A stretch of 34,267 nucleotides of DNA from Lachnospiraceae bacterium (GCA_009774625.1 VSOB01000036.1:1-34267), one strand, 5' to 3'; shown: positions 24,581 to 33,188, counted from the stretch's first letter. Notes: generated by a model not told the origin, from the letters alone. Made by a program: numbers and translations.

Positions 24581-24597
24581 CTTTTGTAAAGTATAAT
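24569..24597 (+). promoter_or_regulatory. Promoter of the hydrogenase-sensor operon
   Basis: Consensus TATAAT (24592-24597) with a weak -35 TTTTCA (24569-24574) at 17-base spacing. It is the only good promoter seen before the hyd genes. Confidence 0.5.
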
Positions 24598-24648
24598 AAA
24601 GGAAATGTGTGATATGGGCATATTTATGCAAAAGAAAAGGGGATGGCA

Positions 24649-26580
24649 ATGGAACAGTCGATTATCTTTACCAATGAGAAATGCATGGGGTGCAACAAAT
24701 GCATTTCTGCCTGCCCGGCGCTTCTGGCGAACCGGGCGGAAATGGACAGCGATGTGTCAAAGATTGCAGTCGATCAGGAAGCCTGTGTGCAATGCGGCAG
24801 TTGTTTTGATTCCTGCGGGCATGATGCCAGGGATTATAACGATGATACGGAAGCGTTTTTCCGCAGCCTGGAAAAGGGGAAAAAGATTTCTCTGATTGTT
24901 GCGCCGGCATTTCTGGCGAATTATCCCAGGGAGTATGGGAGAATATTGGGTTATCTGAAACAGAAAGGCGTCAATCATATTTACAGTGTCAGCTTTGGAG
25001 CTGATATTACCACATGGGGGTATCTGCGTTACATTACGGAGCACAATTTTATCGGGGGTATTTCTCAGCCCTGTCCTGCTGTTGTCAGCTATATTGAAAA
25101 ATACATTCCTGAGCTGATTCCAAAGCTCGTTCCGATACACAGTCCGATGATGTGTATGGCAATCTACATCAAAAAATATCTGAAGCTGGATGATGAGCTG
25201 GCATTTATCAGTCCCTGCATTGCAAAAAAGACAGAAATTACAGATCCGAATACATATGGCTATGTTACCTATAATGTTACGTATGACCATTTGATGAAAA
25301 CCATTGGCAGAGCTTATGAGGGCTGTGCGGAAGCGTCGGATGAGATCGGCTATGGATTTGGCTCCATTTATCCTACGCCGGGCGGACTGCGGGAAAATAT
25401 AGAGCATTTTCTGGGAAAAGAGTATCTGGTCCGACAGATTGAAGGAGAAAAGAGAGCCTATGAGTTTCTGCATGAATATGCGGAGCGGGTGAAGGGCAAA
25501 AAACAACTGCCGTTTATGGTGGATGCGCTGAACTGTGAAAAAGGCTGTATCTACGGGACGGCCACAGAAAAGGTGCGCAATACAGAAGATGTATTGTTTG
25601 AAATCAACCGGCTGCGCAATGCTTATAAGACAGACCGCAGGAAAAGCGGATTCAGAAAAAAAGAGTGCAGTCCCTGGGCAAAAGATATCACGCCGGCTGA
25701 GCGTCTTGCCAATTTTTATGCCAGGTTCAGGGAGCTGAGGCTGGAGGACTTTATGCGGTCTTATACGGACAGGCATCTGGTGATCCGCAAGCCCACTGAG
25801 GCAGAAAAAAATAAAATTTACGAATCCATGTATAAGATGACAAAGGAAGACAGGACGATAAACTGTTCGGCCTGTGGGTATGATACCTGTGAAGAAATGG
25901 TGACTGCAATATACAATGGAGTGAACGTAAAAGACAATTGTATCCATTTTGTAAAGGACGAAGTACAGCGGGAAAAGGAAGTCATCGTTCAGAAAAACGA
26001 AGAAGAAAAAGAAGAACAGAGACGTAAGGATATTCAGTTTAAAAAGATTCTGGAAACTTTTCAGCAGATGCGGGCTTCTCTGGCAGACCTGGCAGCAGGC
26101 AATCTGCAGTCGGCCAATGAGGCCACGGCAATGGCAACAGCCGTCAGCGGACTGAACAGCTACTGTCAGGCCGTCAAGGAAGAAATCGGGAAAGTCTCCC
26201 AGTTTCTGGATGAATATAAAGAAAGCAATGAGGAAATCATCGAAGTATCTTCTCAGACCAATCTGTTGGCTTTGAACGCTTCGATAGAGGCGGCCCGTGC
26301 CGGTGAGGCCGGACGGGGCTTTGCCGTGATTGCGGAAGAAGTCAGGACGCTGTCGGACAATACGAAACAGTTGATTGAACGGAACAGCGCAAACGGAAAT
26401 GAATTGATTCCGGCAATCAATCAATGTATTGATGACATCAATCAGATCGTGACCACTGTCCGGGAGTTTAATGAGAAAATTATGACCATAGCCGCAAGCG
26501 CGGAAGAGATTTCCGCGCAGAACGATATGATTTCCGACATTGCAACAGATTTGCAGGAAAGCATGAGACAACTGGTTTAA
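24649..26580 (+). CDS. [FeFe]-hydrogenase-like sensor fused to a chemoreceptor signalling domain
   Basis: A soluble 643-residue protein with no membrane helix. Two ferredoxin-type [4Fe-4S] sites are at C12/C15/C18/C22 and C46/C49/C52/C56. A hydrogenase large-subunit domain follows (about 75-380). Its four H-cluster cysteines are C142 (SQPCP), C190 (SPCIAKK) and C296/C300 (NCEKGC), but the catalytic TSCCP motif is reduced to QPCP, so the proton-relay cysteine is gone. A further Fe-S motif (C406, C409, C414, C431) precedes a coiled coil and an MCP signalling tip (QTNLLALNASIEAARAGEAG, about 536-555). This pattern fits sensory (group C/D-type) hydrogenases, so I infer H2 or redox sensing instead of catalysis. 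ATG 24649 is chosen over 24643 because AGGGG is too close to the latter. hydE follows after 16 bases. Confidence 0.9.
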   Translation: MEQSIIFTNEKCMGCNKCISACPALLANRAEMDSDVSKIAVDQEACVQCGSCFDSCGHDARDYNDDTEAFFRSLEKGKKISLIVAPAFLANYPREYGRILGYLKQKGVNHIYSVSFGADITTWGYLRYITEHNFIGGISQPCPAVVSYIEKYIPELIPKLVPIHSPMMCMAIYIKKYLKLDDELAFISPCIAKKTEITDPNTYGYVTYNVTYDHLMKTIGRAYEGCAEASDEIGYGFGSIYPTPGGLRENIEHFLGKEYLVRQIEGEKRAYEFLHEYAERVKGKKQLPFMVDALNCEKGCIYGTATEKVRNTEDVLFEINRLRNAYKTDRRKSGFRKKECSPWAKDITPAERLANFYARFRELRLEDFMRSYTDRHLVIRKPTEAEKNKIYESMYKMTKEDRTINCSACGYDTCEEMVTAIYNGVNVKDNCIHFVKDEVQREKEVIVQKNEEEKEEQRRKDIQFKKILETFQQMRASLADLAAGNLQSANEATAMATAVSGLNSYCQAVKEEIGKVSQFLDEYKESNEEIIEVSSQTNLLALNASIEAARAGEAGRGFAVIAEEVRTLSDNTKQLIERNSANGNELIPAINQCIDDINQIVTTVREFNEKIMTIAASAEEISAQNDMISDIATDLQESMRQLV

Positions 26581-26613
26581 TACAAAGGAGTCGGCTGTGT
26601 CCGACTCCTTGTA
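26581..26613 (+). promoter_or_regulatory. Stem-loop enclosing the hydE ribosome site and GTG start
   Basis: TACAAAGGAGTCGG (26581-26594) pairs with CCGACTCCTTGTA (26601-26613), a 13-bp stem with one bulged A. The left arm contains AAGGAG and the six-base loop CTGTGT contains the GTG start. The stem begins one base after the stop of the sensor gene. There is no T-tract, so a translational role is more likely than termination. Confidence 0.65.
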
Positions 26614-27673
26614 TATTATAGAAAAAATGAAGCAAAAACGATGGATTGATAAACTGGAACAGACGGGGAACCTGGAGCGAGAGGCCTGGATCAGTCTGTT
26701 TTCGGAATATGATGAAGAAGATCAGGCATATGCGGCCCAAAAGGCGAGAGCCATTGCCGGATATTTTTTCGGCAATCAGATTTACATCAGAGGATTGATT
26801 GAGTTTACCAGTTATTGCAGAAATAACTGTTATTACTGCGGTCTGCGCAGGGACAATGAAAAAGCAGAGCGTTATCGGCTGACGGCCCAGGAGATCCTTT
26901 CCTGCTGTGAGAGGGGGTATACACTGGGATTCCGTACTTTTGTCCTTCAGGGCGGTGAGGATCTCTGGTATACAGATGACCGGATGGAGGCTTTGATCCG
27001 ACAAATCAAAAAAAAGTATCCGGACTGTGCGCTGACCCTTTCGGTGGGGGAACGGGAAGAGGCGTCTTATCGCCGGTGGTATGAGGCGGGAGCGGACAGG
27101 TATCTGCTTCGCCATGAAACCGGGGAAGAGGCGCACTATGCTGTGCTGCATCCTCAGGAGATGTCTTTGGCCCGTCGGAAAGACTGTCTGCGTCAGCTTC
27201 GGGGGATCGGTTATCAGACCGGATGCGGCTTTATGGTAGGATCGCCGGGACAGAGTGCGGAAACACTGGCAGAGGATATGGCATGGATCAAAGAACTGGG
27301 TCCTCATATGATCGGTATCGGACCGTTTATCCCCCATAAGGATACTCCGTTGGGGAAAGCGGCGCAGGGGAATTACAGACTGACTCTGTTTTTGTTAAGT
27401 CTGCTTCGTATTATGGAAAAGCAAGTCCTTTTACCGGCGACCACAGCGCTGGGAACCATTCATCCGGAGGGCAGAGAGGCCGGTATACTGGCCGGCGCCA
27501 ATGTGGTTATGCCCAATCTGTCGCCGGTTTCGGTAAGAAAAAAATATGCGATATATGACGGCAAAAAGCATACAGGGGAAGAAGCAGCGGAGGGGATAGA
27601 AAATCTGCGCAGGCGCCTTAAGCGGATCGGATATGAAATAGTCTCTAAAAGAGGGGACTGGGAAGAGAGGTAG
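26597..27673 (+). CDS. hydE: [FeFe]-hydrogenase maturase HydE
   Basis: A 358-residue radical-SAM enzyme that acts in building the dithiomethylamine-bridged diiron part of the H-cluster. The radical-SAM motif CX3CX2C is C74/C78/C81 (YCRNNCYYCGLRR), followed by the glycine-rich LQGGED segment and TIM-barrel strands. PylB and biotin synthase share this fold, but the hydG and hydF neighbours settle the assignment. The start is GTG at 26597 with AAAGGAG six bases upstream; the next in-frame ATG (26627) has no ribosome site. Start and ribosome site lie inside a strong stem-loop. Confidence 0.93.
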   Translation: MSDSLYIIEKMKQKRWIDKLEQTGNLEREAWISLFSEYDEEDQAYAAQKARAIAGYFFGNQIYIRGLIEFTSYCRNNCYYCGLRRDNEKAERYRLTAQEILSCCERGYTLGFRTFVLQGGEDLWYTDDRMEALIRQIKKKYPDCALTLSVGEREEASYRRWYEAGADRYLLRHETGEEAHYAVLHPQEMSLARRKDCLRQLRGIGYQTGCGFMVGSPGQSAETLAEDMAWIKELGPHMIGIGPFIPHKDTPLGKAAQGNYRLTLFLLSLLRIMEKQVLLPATTALGTIHPEGREAGILAGANVVMPNLSPVSVRKKYAIYDGKKHTGEEAAEGIENLRRRLKRIGYEIVSKRGDWEER

Positions 27674-27679
27674 CAGGAT

Positions 27680-29107
27680 ATGGAGTACAAATATGATAAA
27701 ATGTCTCCGAAAGCGGAGGAATTTATCAATGACAGGGAGATTTGGGATACGATAGCCTATGCAAAAGCCAATAAAGACAACAGAGAGCTGATCGATTCAC
27801 TGCTTGGGCGTGCCGCAGACTGCAGGGGACTGTCCCACAGGGAAGCGGCGGTACTTCTGGAATGTGAGATTCCGGAAGTCAATGAGGCAGTGAAAAGTCT
27901 GGCCAGAGAGATTAAAAACAAGCTGTACGGCAGCCGTATTGTTATGTTTGCGCCTCTGTATTTGTCCAATTACTGTGTCAATGGATGTACCTATTGCCCG
28001 TATCATCATTATAACGGGCATATCAGAAGAAAAAAGCTGACCCAGGAAGAGATCAGGCAGGAGGTCATTGCCCTGCAGGATATGGGGCATAAGAGGCTGG
28101 CTGTTGAATCGGGCGAAGATCCGGCGAACAATCCTATCGAGTATATTCTGGAGAGTATCCGGACTATATACAGTATCCGCCATAAAAACGGAGCGATCCG
28201 GCGGGTGAATGTGAACATTGCGGCCACTACGGTAGAGAATTACAGAAAATTAAAGGAGGTCGGGATCGGGACATATATTCTTTTTCAGGAAACCTATCAT
28301 AAAGAGAATTATGAGCGCCTTCACCCAACAGGGCCAAAACATGATTATGCCTATCATACTGAGGCAATGGACCGGGCGATGGAAGGCGGCATAGATGATG
28401 TGGGCATCGGGGTGCTGTTTGGCCTGGAAATGTACCGGTATGATTTCATCGGCCTTTTGATGCATGCAGAGCATTTGGAGGCTTATAAAGGCGTGGGACC
28501 TCATACCATCAGCGTTCCCAGAGTATGCCCTGCAGACGATATTGACAAAGCGGATTTTGACAATGCCGTATCGGATGAAATCTTTGAGAAAATCGTGGCA
28601 CTGATCCGCATTGCAGTTCCCTATACGGGAATGATTATTTCCACTAGAGAGTCCAGGGCTTCCAGGGAGCGGGTGTTGGAGCTGGGAATTTCACAGATCA
28701 GCGGCGGCTCCCGGACGAGTGTGGGGGGCTATGTAAAAGAAGAAGAGTTGGACGAAAATTCCGCACAGTTTGATGTCAGTGACAGAAGGAGTCTGGATGA
28801 AGTGGTGGACTGGCTGCTTCGGCTGGGGTATGTTCCCAGTTTTTGTACGGCATGTTATCGGGAAGGACGTACAGGGGACCGCTTTATGACCCTTCTGAAA
28901 TCAGGTCAGATTTCCAACTGTTGCCATCCCAATGCATTGATGACATTGAAAGAATATCTGGTGGATTATGCATCCGAGGAGACAAGAAAGCGAGGAGAGG
29001 CGTTGATTGGGAAAGAGCTTGCCAATATTCCAAACAGTACAGTCAGACAGCGGGCAGCAGAGTATATTGGGCAGATTGAAGAAGGCCGGCGGGATTTCAG
29101 ATTCTGA
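27680..29107 (+). CDS. hydG: [FeFe]-hydrogenase maturase HydG
   Basis: A 475-residue radical-SAM tyrosine lyase that makes the CO and cyanide ligands of the H-cluster through an Fe(CO)2CN-cysteine unit. The N-terminal cluster is bound by C99/C103/C106 (YCVNGCTYCPYHH). The C-terminal second cluster site is CTAC...NCCHPN (about C389/C392/C415), which separates HydG from the tyrosine lyase ThiH. It starts six bases after hydE, with GAGG across the hydE stop. Length and both clusters are intact, so it should be functional. Confidence 0.96.
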   Translation: MEYKYDKMSPKAEEFINDREIWDTIAYAKANKDNRELIDSLLGRAADCRGLSHREAAVLLECEIPEVNEAVKSLAREIKNKLYGSRIVMFAPLYLSNYCVNGCTYCPYHHYNGHIRRKKLTQEEIRQEVIALQDMGHKRLAVESGEDPANNPIEYILESIRTIYSIRHKNGAIRRVNVNIAATTVENYRKLKEVGIGTYILFQETYHKENYERLHPTGPKHDYAYHTEAMDRAMEGGIDDVGIGVLFGLEMYRYDFIGLLMHAEHLEAYKGVGPHTISVPRVCPADDIDKADFDNAVSDEIFEKIVALIRIAVPYTGMIISTRESRASRERVLELGISQISGGSRTSVGGYVKEEELDENSAQFDVSDRRSLDEVVDWLLRLGYVPSFCTACYREGRTGDRFMTLLKSGQISNCCHPNALMTLKEYLVDYASEETRKRGEALIGKELANIPNSTVRQRAAEYIGQIEEGRRDFRF

Positions 29108-29151
29108 AACTGACAGGTATGGAAATCACAGAAAGAGGAAGGAAACAGAGT

Positions 29152-30354
29152 ATGGCAGCATTACAGGAAACACCATCTGCAAACCGGATTCATATAGGCT
29201 TTTTCGGAAAGCGGAACAGCGGAAAATCCTCTCTTCTCAATGCTTTGGCAGGGCAGGCGGTATCTATTGTTTCTCAGGAAGCGGGGACGACCACGGATCC
29301 GGTCAGTAAACCGATGGAAATTCCGGGTCTTGGCCCCTGTGTTCTGGTGGATACGGCCGGATTTGACGACATCGGCGCCCTGGGCAGCCAGAGGGTGGAG
29401 AAAACCAGACAGGCGGCGGAAAGAGTGGACATTGCCCTGCTTTTGTGTACGCAGGGAGATCTGGAAGAAGAAAAAGCATGGTATGCCTGTTGGAAAGAGC
29501 ATAAGGTGCCTGTGATTCTGACAGTCAGCAAAGCAGATCTGGAAGAGGATGCGGCGGCGGCCGCCGAATGTGTACAGCGTCTCTTTGGAGAGGCGCCGGT
29601 TATGGTCAGTGCAGCGGCAGGGACCGGTTTGAAAGAATTGAGGGAGCGGCTTTTGCGTGCTCTGCCGGAAGCCTATGATCCTGTGTCCATTACCGGTACG
29701 CTGGCCGACAGCGGGGATACCGTATTGCTGGTAATGCCTCAGGACAGACAGGCGCCCAAAGGCAGGCTGATACTGCCCCAGGTACAGACCATTCGGGAAC
29801 TGCTTGACAAAAACTGTATTGTACTCTGTGTGACCCCGGAGCGTTTTCCGGATGCGCTGGCCGGGCTGAAGAAGCCTCCGGAGTTGATTGTCACCGATTC
29901 GCAGGTATTCCGGCAAGTGTATGAGCAAAAGCCGGCGGAAAGTATGCTGACCTCATTTTCTGTTTTGTTTGCGGCATATAAGGGAGACATTGAATATTAT
30001 ATACAGAGTGCTTCCTGTATTGGTCATTTGACAGACCGTTCCCGTGTGCTGATAGCGGAATGCTGTACCCATGCGCCTCTGGATGAGGACATCGGCAGGG
30101 TGAAGCTGCCCCGTCTGCTTCGGCAGAAATGCGGCGGCGGCCTTCGGATAGATGTGGTCGGCGGCCTGGACTTTCCAGAAGATCTGACAGGATATGATCT
30201 GGTCATTCAGTGCGGGGCGTGCATGTTCCACCGCAGGTATGTAATGGCCAGGATCGGGCGTGCCAGAGAACAGGGAGTGCCTATGACAAATTATGGTGTG
30301 GCCATTGCTTATCTGACGGAAATACTGGATCAGGTGGCAATTGTGAAGTCATAA
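29152..30354 (+). CDS. hydF: [FeFe]-hydrogenase maturation GTPase and scaffold HydF
   Basis: A 400-residue scaffold that receives the diiron precursor and passes it to apo-hydrogenase. The GTPase domain has G1 GKRNSGKSS (19-27), G3 DTAG (67-70) and a G4 SKAD (126-129). A dimerisation domain follows, then the Fe-S site CTH (C305, H307) and QCGAC (C354, C357). Q353 stands where many HydF proteins have histidine before the cysteine pair. The ATG at 29152 follows GAGGAAGG and gives the family-like start TPSANRIHIGFFG; an earlier ATG at 29119 has a poorer site. The gene is 44 bases after hydG. Confidence 0.95.
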   Translation: MAALQETPSANRIHIGFFGKRNSGKSSLLNALAGQAVSIVSQEAGTTTDPVSKPMEIPGLGPCVLVDTAGFDDIGALGSQRVEKTRQAAERVDIALLLCTQGDLEEEKAWYACWKEHKVPVILTVSKADLEEDAAAAAECVQRLFGEAPVMVSAAAGTGLKELRERLLRALPEAYDPVSITGTLADSGDTVLLVMPQDRQAPKGRLILPQVQTIRELLDKNCIVLCVTPERFPDALAGLKKPPELIVTDSQVFRQVYEQKPAESMLTSFSVLFAAYKGDIEYYIQSASCIGHLTDRSRVLIAECCTHAPLDEDIGRVKLPRLLRQKCGGGLRIDVVGGLDFPEDLTGYDLVIQCGACMFHRRYVMARIGRAREQGVPMTNYGVAIAYLTEILDQVAIVKS

Positions 30355-30372
30355 AGAAATTGCGAGGTTTTT

Positions 30373-30933
30373 ATGGAACAGAAACAAGAATGGGAAGTGG
30401 GCGGATTTCAGTTCAGCACAGGGCGGGATGCGGAACTTGCAAAAACAGAGATGGATAAGATTGCCTATCTGGAGAAAAGGATGCGGTATGACTATCCGGA
30501 GAGTGTTCTGTCTATTTATAATAAGGCGATAGAAAACGGGATCTTCCAGACACCGGTAGGATTTCAGTATCTTCAGAAACTGAAAGGATTTCTGGTGGAA
30601 CAGAATATGGCCAGCCGTGCGAAAGGCATTCCGCTGTATCAGCAGTACAGCTTTGATGTACAGGCGGAAACCAGACCCCATACCGCCAGGGTACGCATAC
30701 AGCCCAGTCAGTACAGAGCGCTGCGCTCCAAACTCAGAAAATCGGTGATTTTGAATGTTTTTCTGGTGCTGCTGGTAATTGCCATGTTTGCCATTACACT
30801 GACAGGGAAAAATCCTAATATTCTGAATTATGAACGGGCTTTGACAGACCAGTATGCCGGCTGGGAGCAGGAATTAACAGAAAGAGAGGCCGCTGTACGG
30901 GAAAAAGAGCGGGCACTGCAAAGGGAGGAATAA
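30373..30933 (+). CDS. Single-pass membrane protein of unknown function
   Basis: A 186-residue protein with no family I recognise. Residues 1-122 are mixed alpha/beta and basic towards the end, one membrane helix spans about 124-144, and the C-terminal 30 residues are a charged coiled coil rich in Glu and Arg. There is no signal peptide, so the N-terminus is probably cytosolic. GCGAGG precedes the ATG, 18 bases after hydF. The stop is one base before the response regulator start, so it is cotranscribed with the two-component genes and may be an accessory to them. Confidence 0.75.
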   Translation: MEQKQEWEVGGFQFSTGRDAELAKTEMDKIAYLEKRMRYDYPESVLSIYNKAIENGIFQTPVGFQYLQKLKGFLVEQNMASRAKGIPLYQQYSFDVQAETRPHTARVRIQPSQYRALRSKLRKSVILNVFLVLLVIAMFAITLTGKNPNILNYERALTDQYAGWEQELTEREAAVREKERALQREE

Positions 30934-30934
30934 A

Positions 30935-31612
30935 ATGGAGCAGCTTAAAATACTGGTGGTGGACGATGAAAGCAGGATGCGGAAGCTGGTAAAAGACTTT
31001 CTGACCAAAAGCGGATATGCGGTGATTGAGGCTCAGGACGGAAGCGAGGCGCTGGATCTGTTTTTTGCCCAGAAAGACATTGCGCTGGTACTGCTGGATG
31101 TAATGATGCCAAAAACGGATGGCTGGCAGGTCTGCAGGGAAATCAGGGCATATTCCAAAGTGCCCATTATCATGCTGACGGCCAAATCCGATGAACGGGA
31201 CGAGCTGCTGGGATTCGAGCTGGGAGTGGACGAATATATCAGCAAGCCTTTCAGCCCTAAAATACTGGTGGCACGGGTGGAGGCTATTCTGCGCCGGATG
31301 GGGCAGGCAAATCAGAAGGAATCGCTTGCTTCCGGTGGTATCATGCTGGATAAAAATGCCCGTCTGGTGACCATTGACGGCAGAGAGGTGGATCTGAGCT
31401 ATAAAGAGTTTGAACTTTTGTCATATTTTATGGAACATAAGGGAGAAGCGCTTTCCAGAGAAAGAATACTCAATCATGTGTGGAATTATGATTATTTCGG
31501 GGATGCCCGCACGATAGATACTCATGTAAAAAAACTGCGCAGCAAGATGGGAGAGCGTGGAGATGTCATTAAAACCATTTGGGGAATGGGCTACAAATTT
31601 GAAGGAGAATAA
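30935..31612 (+). CDS. OmpR-family response regulator
   Basis: A 225-residue two-component regulator. The receiver domain (1-120) has the acidic pair D10/D11, phosphorylation site D55 (LLDVMMPKTDGW), the switch threonine in IIMLTAK and lysine in ISKPFSP. The C-terminal winged helix (about 130-225) ends with TIDTHVKKLRSKMGER and TIWGMGYKFEG, typical of the OmpR/PhoB class. AGGGAGGAATAAA before the ATG overlaps the previous gene end. Its kinase starts 25 bases downstream. Targets are unknown; the nearby hyd genes are candidates by context. Confidence 0.93.
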   Translation: MEQLKILVVDDESRMRKLVKDFLTKSGYAVIEAQDGSEALDLFFAQKDIALVLLDVMMPKTDGWQVCREIRAYSKVPIIMLTAKSDERDELLGFELGVDEYISKPFSPKILVARVEAILRRMGQANQKESLASGGIMLDKNARLVTIDGREVDLSYKEFELLSYFMEHKGEALSRERILNHVWNYDYFGDARTIDTHVKKLRSKMGERGDVIKTIWGMGYKFEGE

Positions 31613-31637
31613 ACGGCACGCACCAAAAGGAGCCGGT

Positions 31638-33104
31638 ATGAAGCATTCTATCCAAAAACAGTTTCCGCTGATTTTTATCGGGCTGATGGCGGCAACCATA
31701 TTCTGCTGCTGGTTTCTGAACAGTACTTTTCTGGAATCTTACTATATGAATAAGAAACAGAAGGCACTGATGCAGGTATATGCCAAAATGAACGCTTCTT
31801 TTATGGAGGGAAGCATGGAAACAGAGGCTTTTGACATCGAATTGCAGAAACTTTGCGGAAAATATAATGTAAGTATGCTGGTGCTGGACGAGGATTCCCA
31901 GATGTTATTGGCAACCATGCATGAATTTGATATTCTGAAACGACAGCTTCTGGATAATATTTTTAACCGGCGTTCCGATTATGAGAAACTTCTGGAAAGA
32001 ACCGATCAGTATGTACTGCGCAGCATGATGGACCCAAGGACACATACAGAGTATATCGAGATGTGGGGGTTTTTGGACACCGGCAATTTGTTTTTGATCA
32101 GAACGCCCAAAGAAGGCATTATGGAAAGTGTGGGGATTGCCAACCGTTTTCTTGTCTATACAGGGCTGATGGCCGTTTTGATTGGCGGGGTCGTGATCTG
32201 GTTTGTTTCCAAAAAGATAACGAAGCCGATTCTGGCTCTGGCCGGTATTTCGGAAAAAATGGCCTGCCTGGACTTTGATACAAAATATCAGGGCAGTATG
32301 CAAAATGAAATCGGTGTTCTGGGAGAAAACATAAACCGTCTTTCCAAAACGCTGGAACGTACCATTTCCGAGCTGAAAACAGCAAACAATGAGCTGCAGA
32401 AGGATGTGGAAAAAAAAGAACAGATCGATGAGATGCGCAAAGAGTTTCTTTCCAATGTGTCCCATGAGCTGAAAACTCCGATTGCACTGATCCAGGGCTA
32501 TGCGGAAGGGCTGCAGGAAGGGATGTGTGAGGATGAGGAGAGCCGGGCATTTTACTGTGAAGTTATCGTGGATGAGGCTGCCAGAATGAATCAGATCGTT
32601 CAGAAGCTGCTGACATTGAATCAGTTGGAGTTTGGAAATGATGTTACGTCAATGGAGCGCTTTGATCTGTCGGAGCTGGCGACGGCCTTTGTACAGTCGG
32701 CTGACATTCTGGCGAAACAAAACGGGATCTCGGTAAAGCTGGATACTGAAAGACCCTGCTTCGTCTGGGCAGACGAATACAAAGCAGAGGAAGTGATCCG
32801 AAATTATTTCAGTAATGCCATGCATTACTGCAGCGGAGAGAAAATCATTCATATAAAGGTGTGTAAAGCCGGGAACAAAGTGCGGGTCAGTGTGTTCAAT
32901 ACGGGCGCTCCGGTTCCGGAAGCCTGTGTGCCCCATCTCTGGGAAAAGTTTTACAAGGTGGATCAGGCAAGGACCAGGGAATATGGCGGAAGCGGCGTGG
33001 GGCTTTCCATTGTAAAGGCGATCATGGAAGCCATGAATGAGCGGTATGGTGTGATCAATTATGAAAACGGTGTGGAGTTTTGGTTTGAACTTGCCGCAAA
33101 TTGA
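31638..33104 (+). CDS. Sensor histidine kinase
   Basis: A 488-residue membrane kinase partner of the preceding regulator. Two membrane helices (about 8-30 and 171-191) enclose an extracytosolic sensor region of about 140 residues without cysteine-rich or haem motifs. A HAMP linker (about 190-245) and coiled coil follow, then the dimerisation helix with phosphoacceptor H276 in SHELKTPIALIQGY, and the ATP-binding domain with the N box NYFSNAMHYC and GSGVGLSIVK. AAAGGAG precedes ATG 31638; an upstream open extension overlaps the regulator gene and is not used. Confidence 0.93.
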   Translation: MKHSIQKQFPLIFIGLMAATIFCCWFLNSTFLESYYMNKKQKALMQVYAKMNASFMEGSMETEAFDIELQKLCGKYNVSMLVLDEDSQMLLATMHEFDILKRQLLDNIFNRRSDYEKLLERTDQYVLRSMMDPRTHTEYIEMWGFLDTGNLFLIRTPKEGIMESVGIANRFLVYTGLMAVLIGGVVIWFVSKKITKPILALAGISEKMACLDFDTKYQGSMQNEIGVLGENINRLSKTLERTISELKTANNELQKDVEKKEQIDEMRKEFLSNVSHELKTPIALIQGYAEGLQEGMCEDEESRAFYCEVIVDEAARMNQIVQKLLTLNQLEFGNDVTSMERFDLSELATAFVQSADILAKQNGISVKLDTERPCFVWADEYKAEEVIRNYFSNAMHYCSGEKIIHIKVCKAGNKVRVSVFNTGAPVPEACVPHLWEKFYKVDQARTREYGGSGVGLSIVKAIMEAMNERYGVINYENGVEFWFELAAN

Positions 33105-33105
33105 C

Positions 33106-33134
33106 TTGTTCTGGAAGCAGAATGGTGATAGAAT
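33106..33134 (+). promoter_or_regulatory. Extended -10 promoter of the lipoprotein gene
   Basis: TGATAGAAT (33126-33134) is a TGn-type extended -10, with TTGTTC (33106-33111) 17 bases before the hexamer. It lies between the kinase stop and the lipoprotein start. Confidence 0.55.
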
Positions 33135-33188
33135 AGAACAGACAATAATAATGACAGCATTTCAGTACATGCAGATAAGGAGTACAGC

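Noticed and set aside
24757..26571. 604-codon open frame on the minus strand across the hydrogenase sensor
   Set aside because: Long open antisense frames arise from the codon bias of the real gene; its residues are irregular and hydrophobic-aromatic without motifs.
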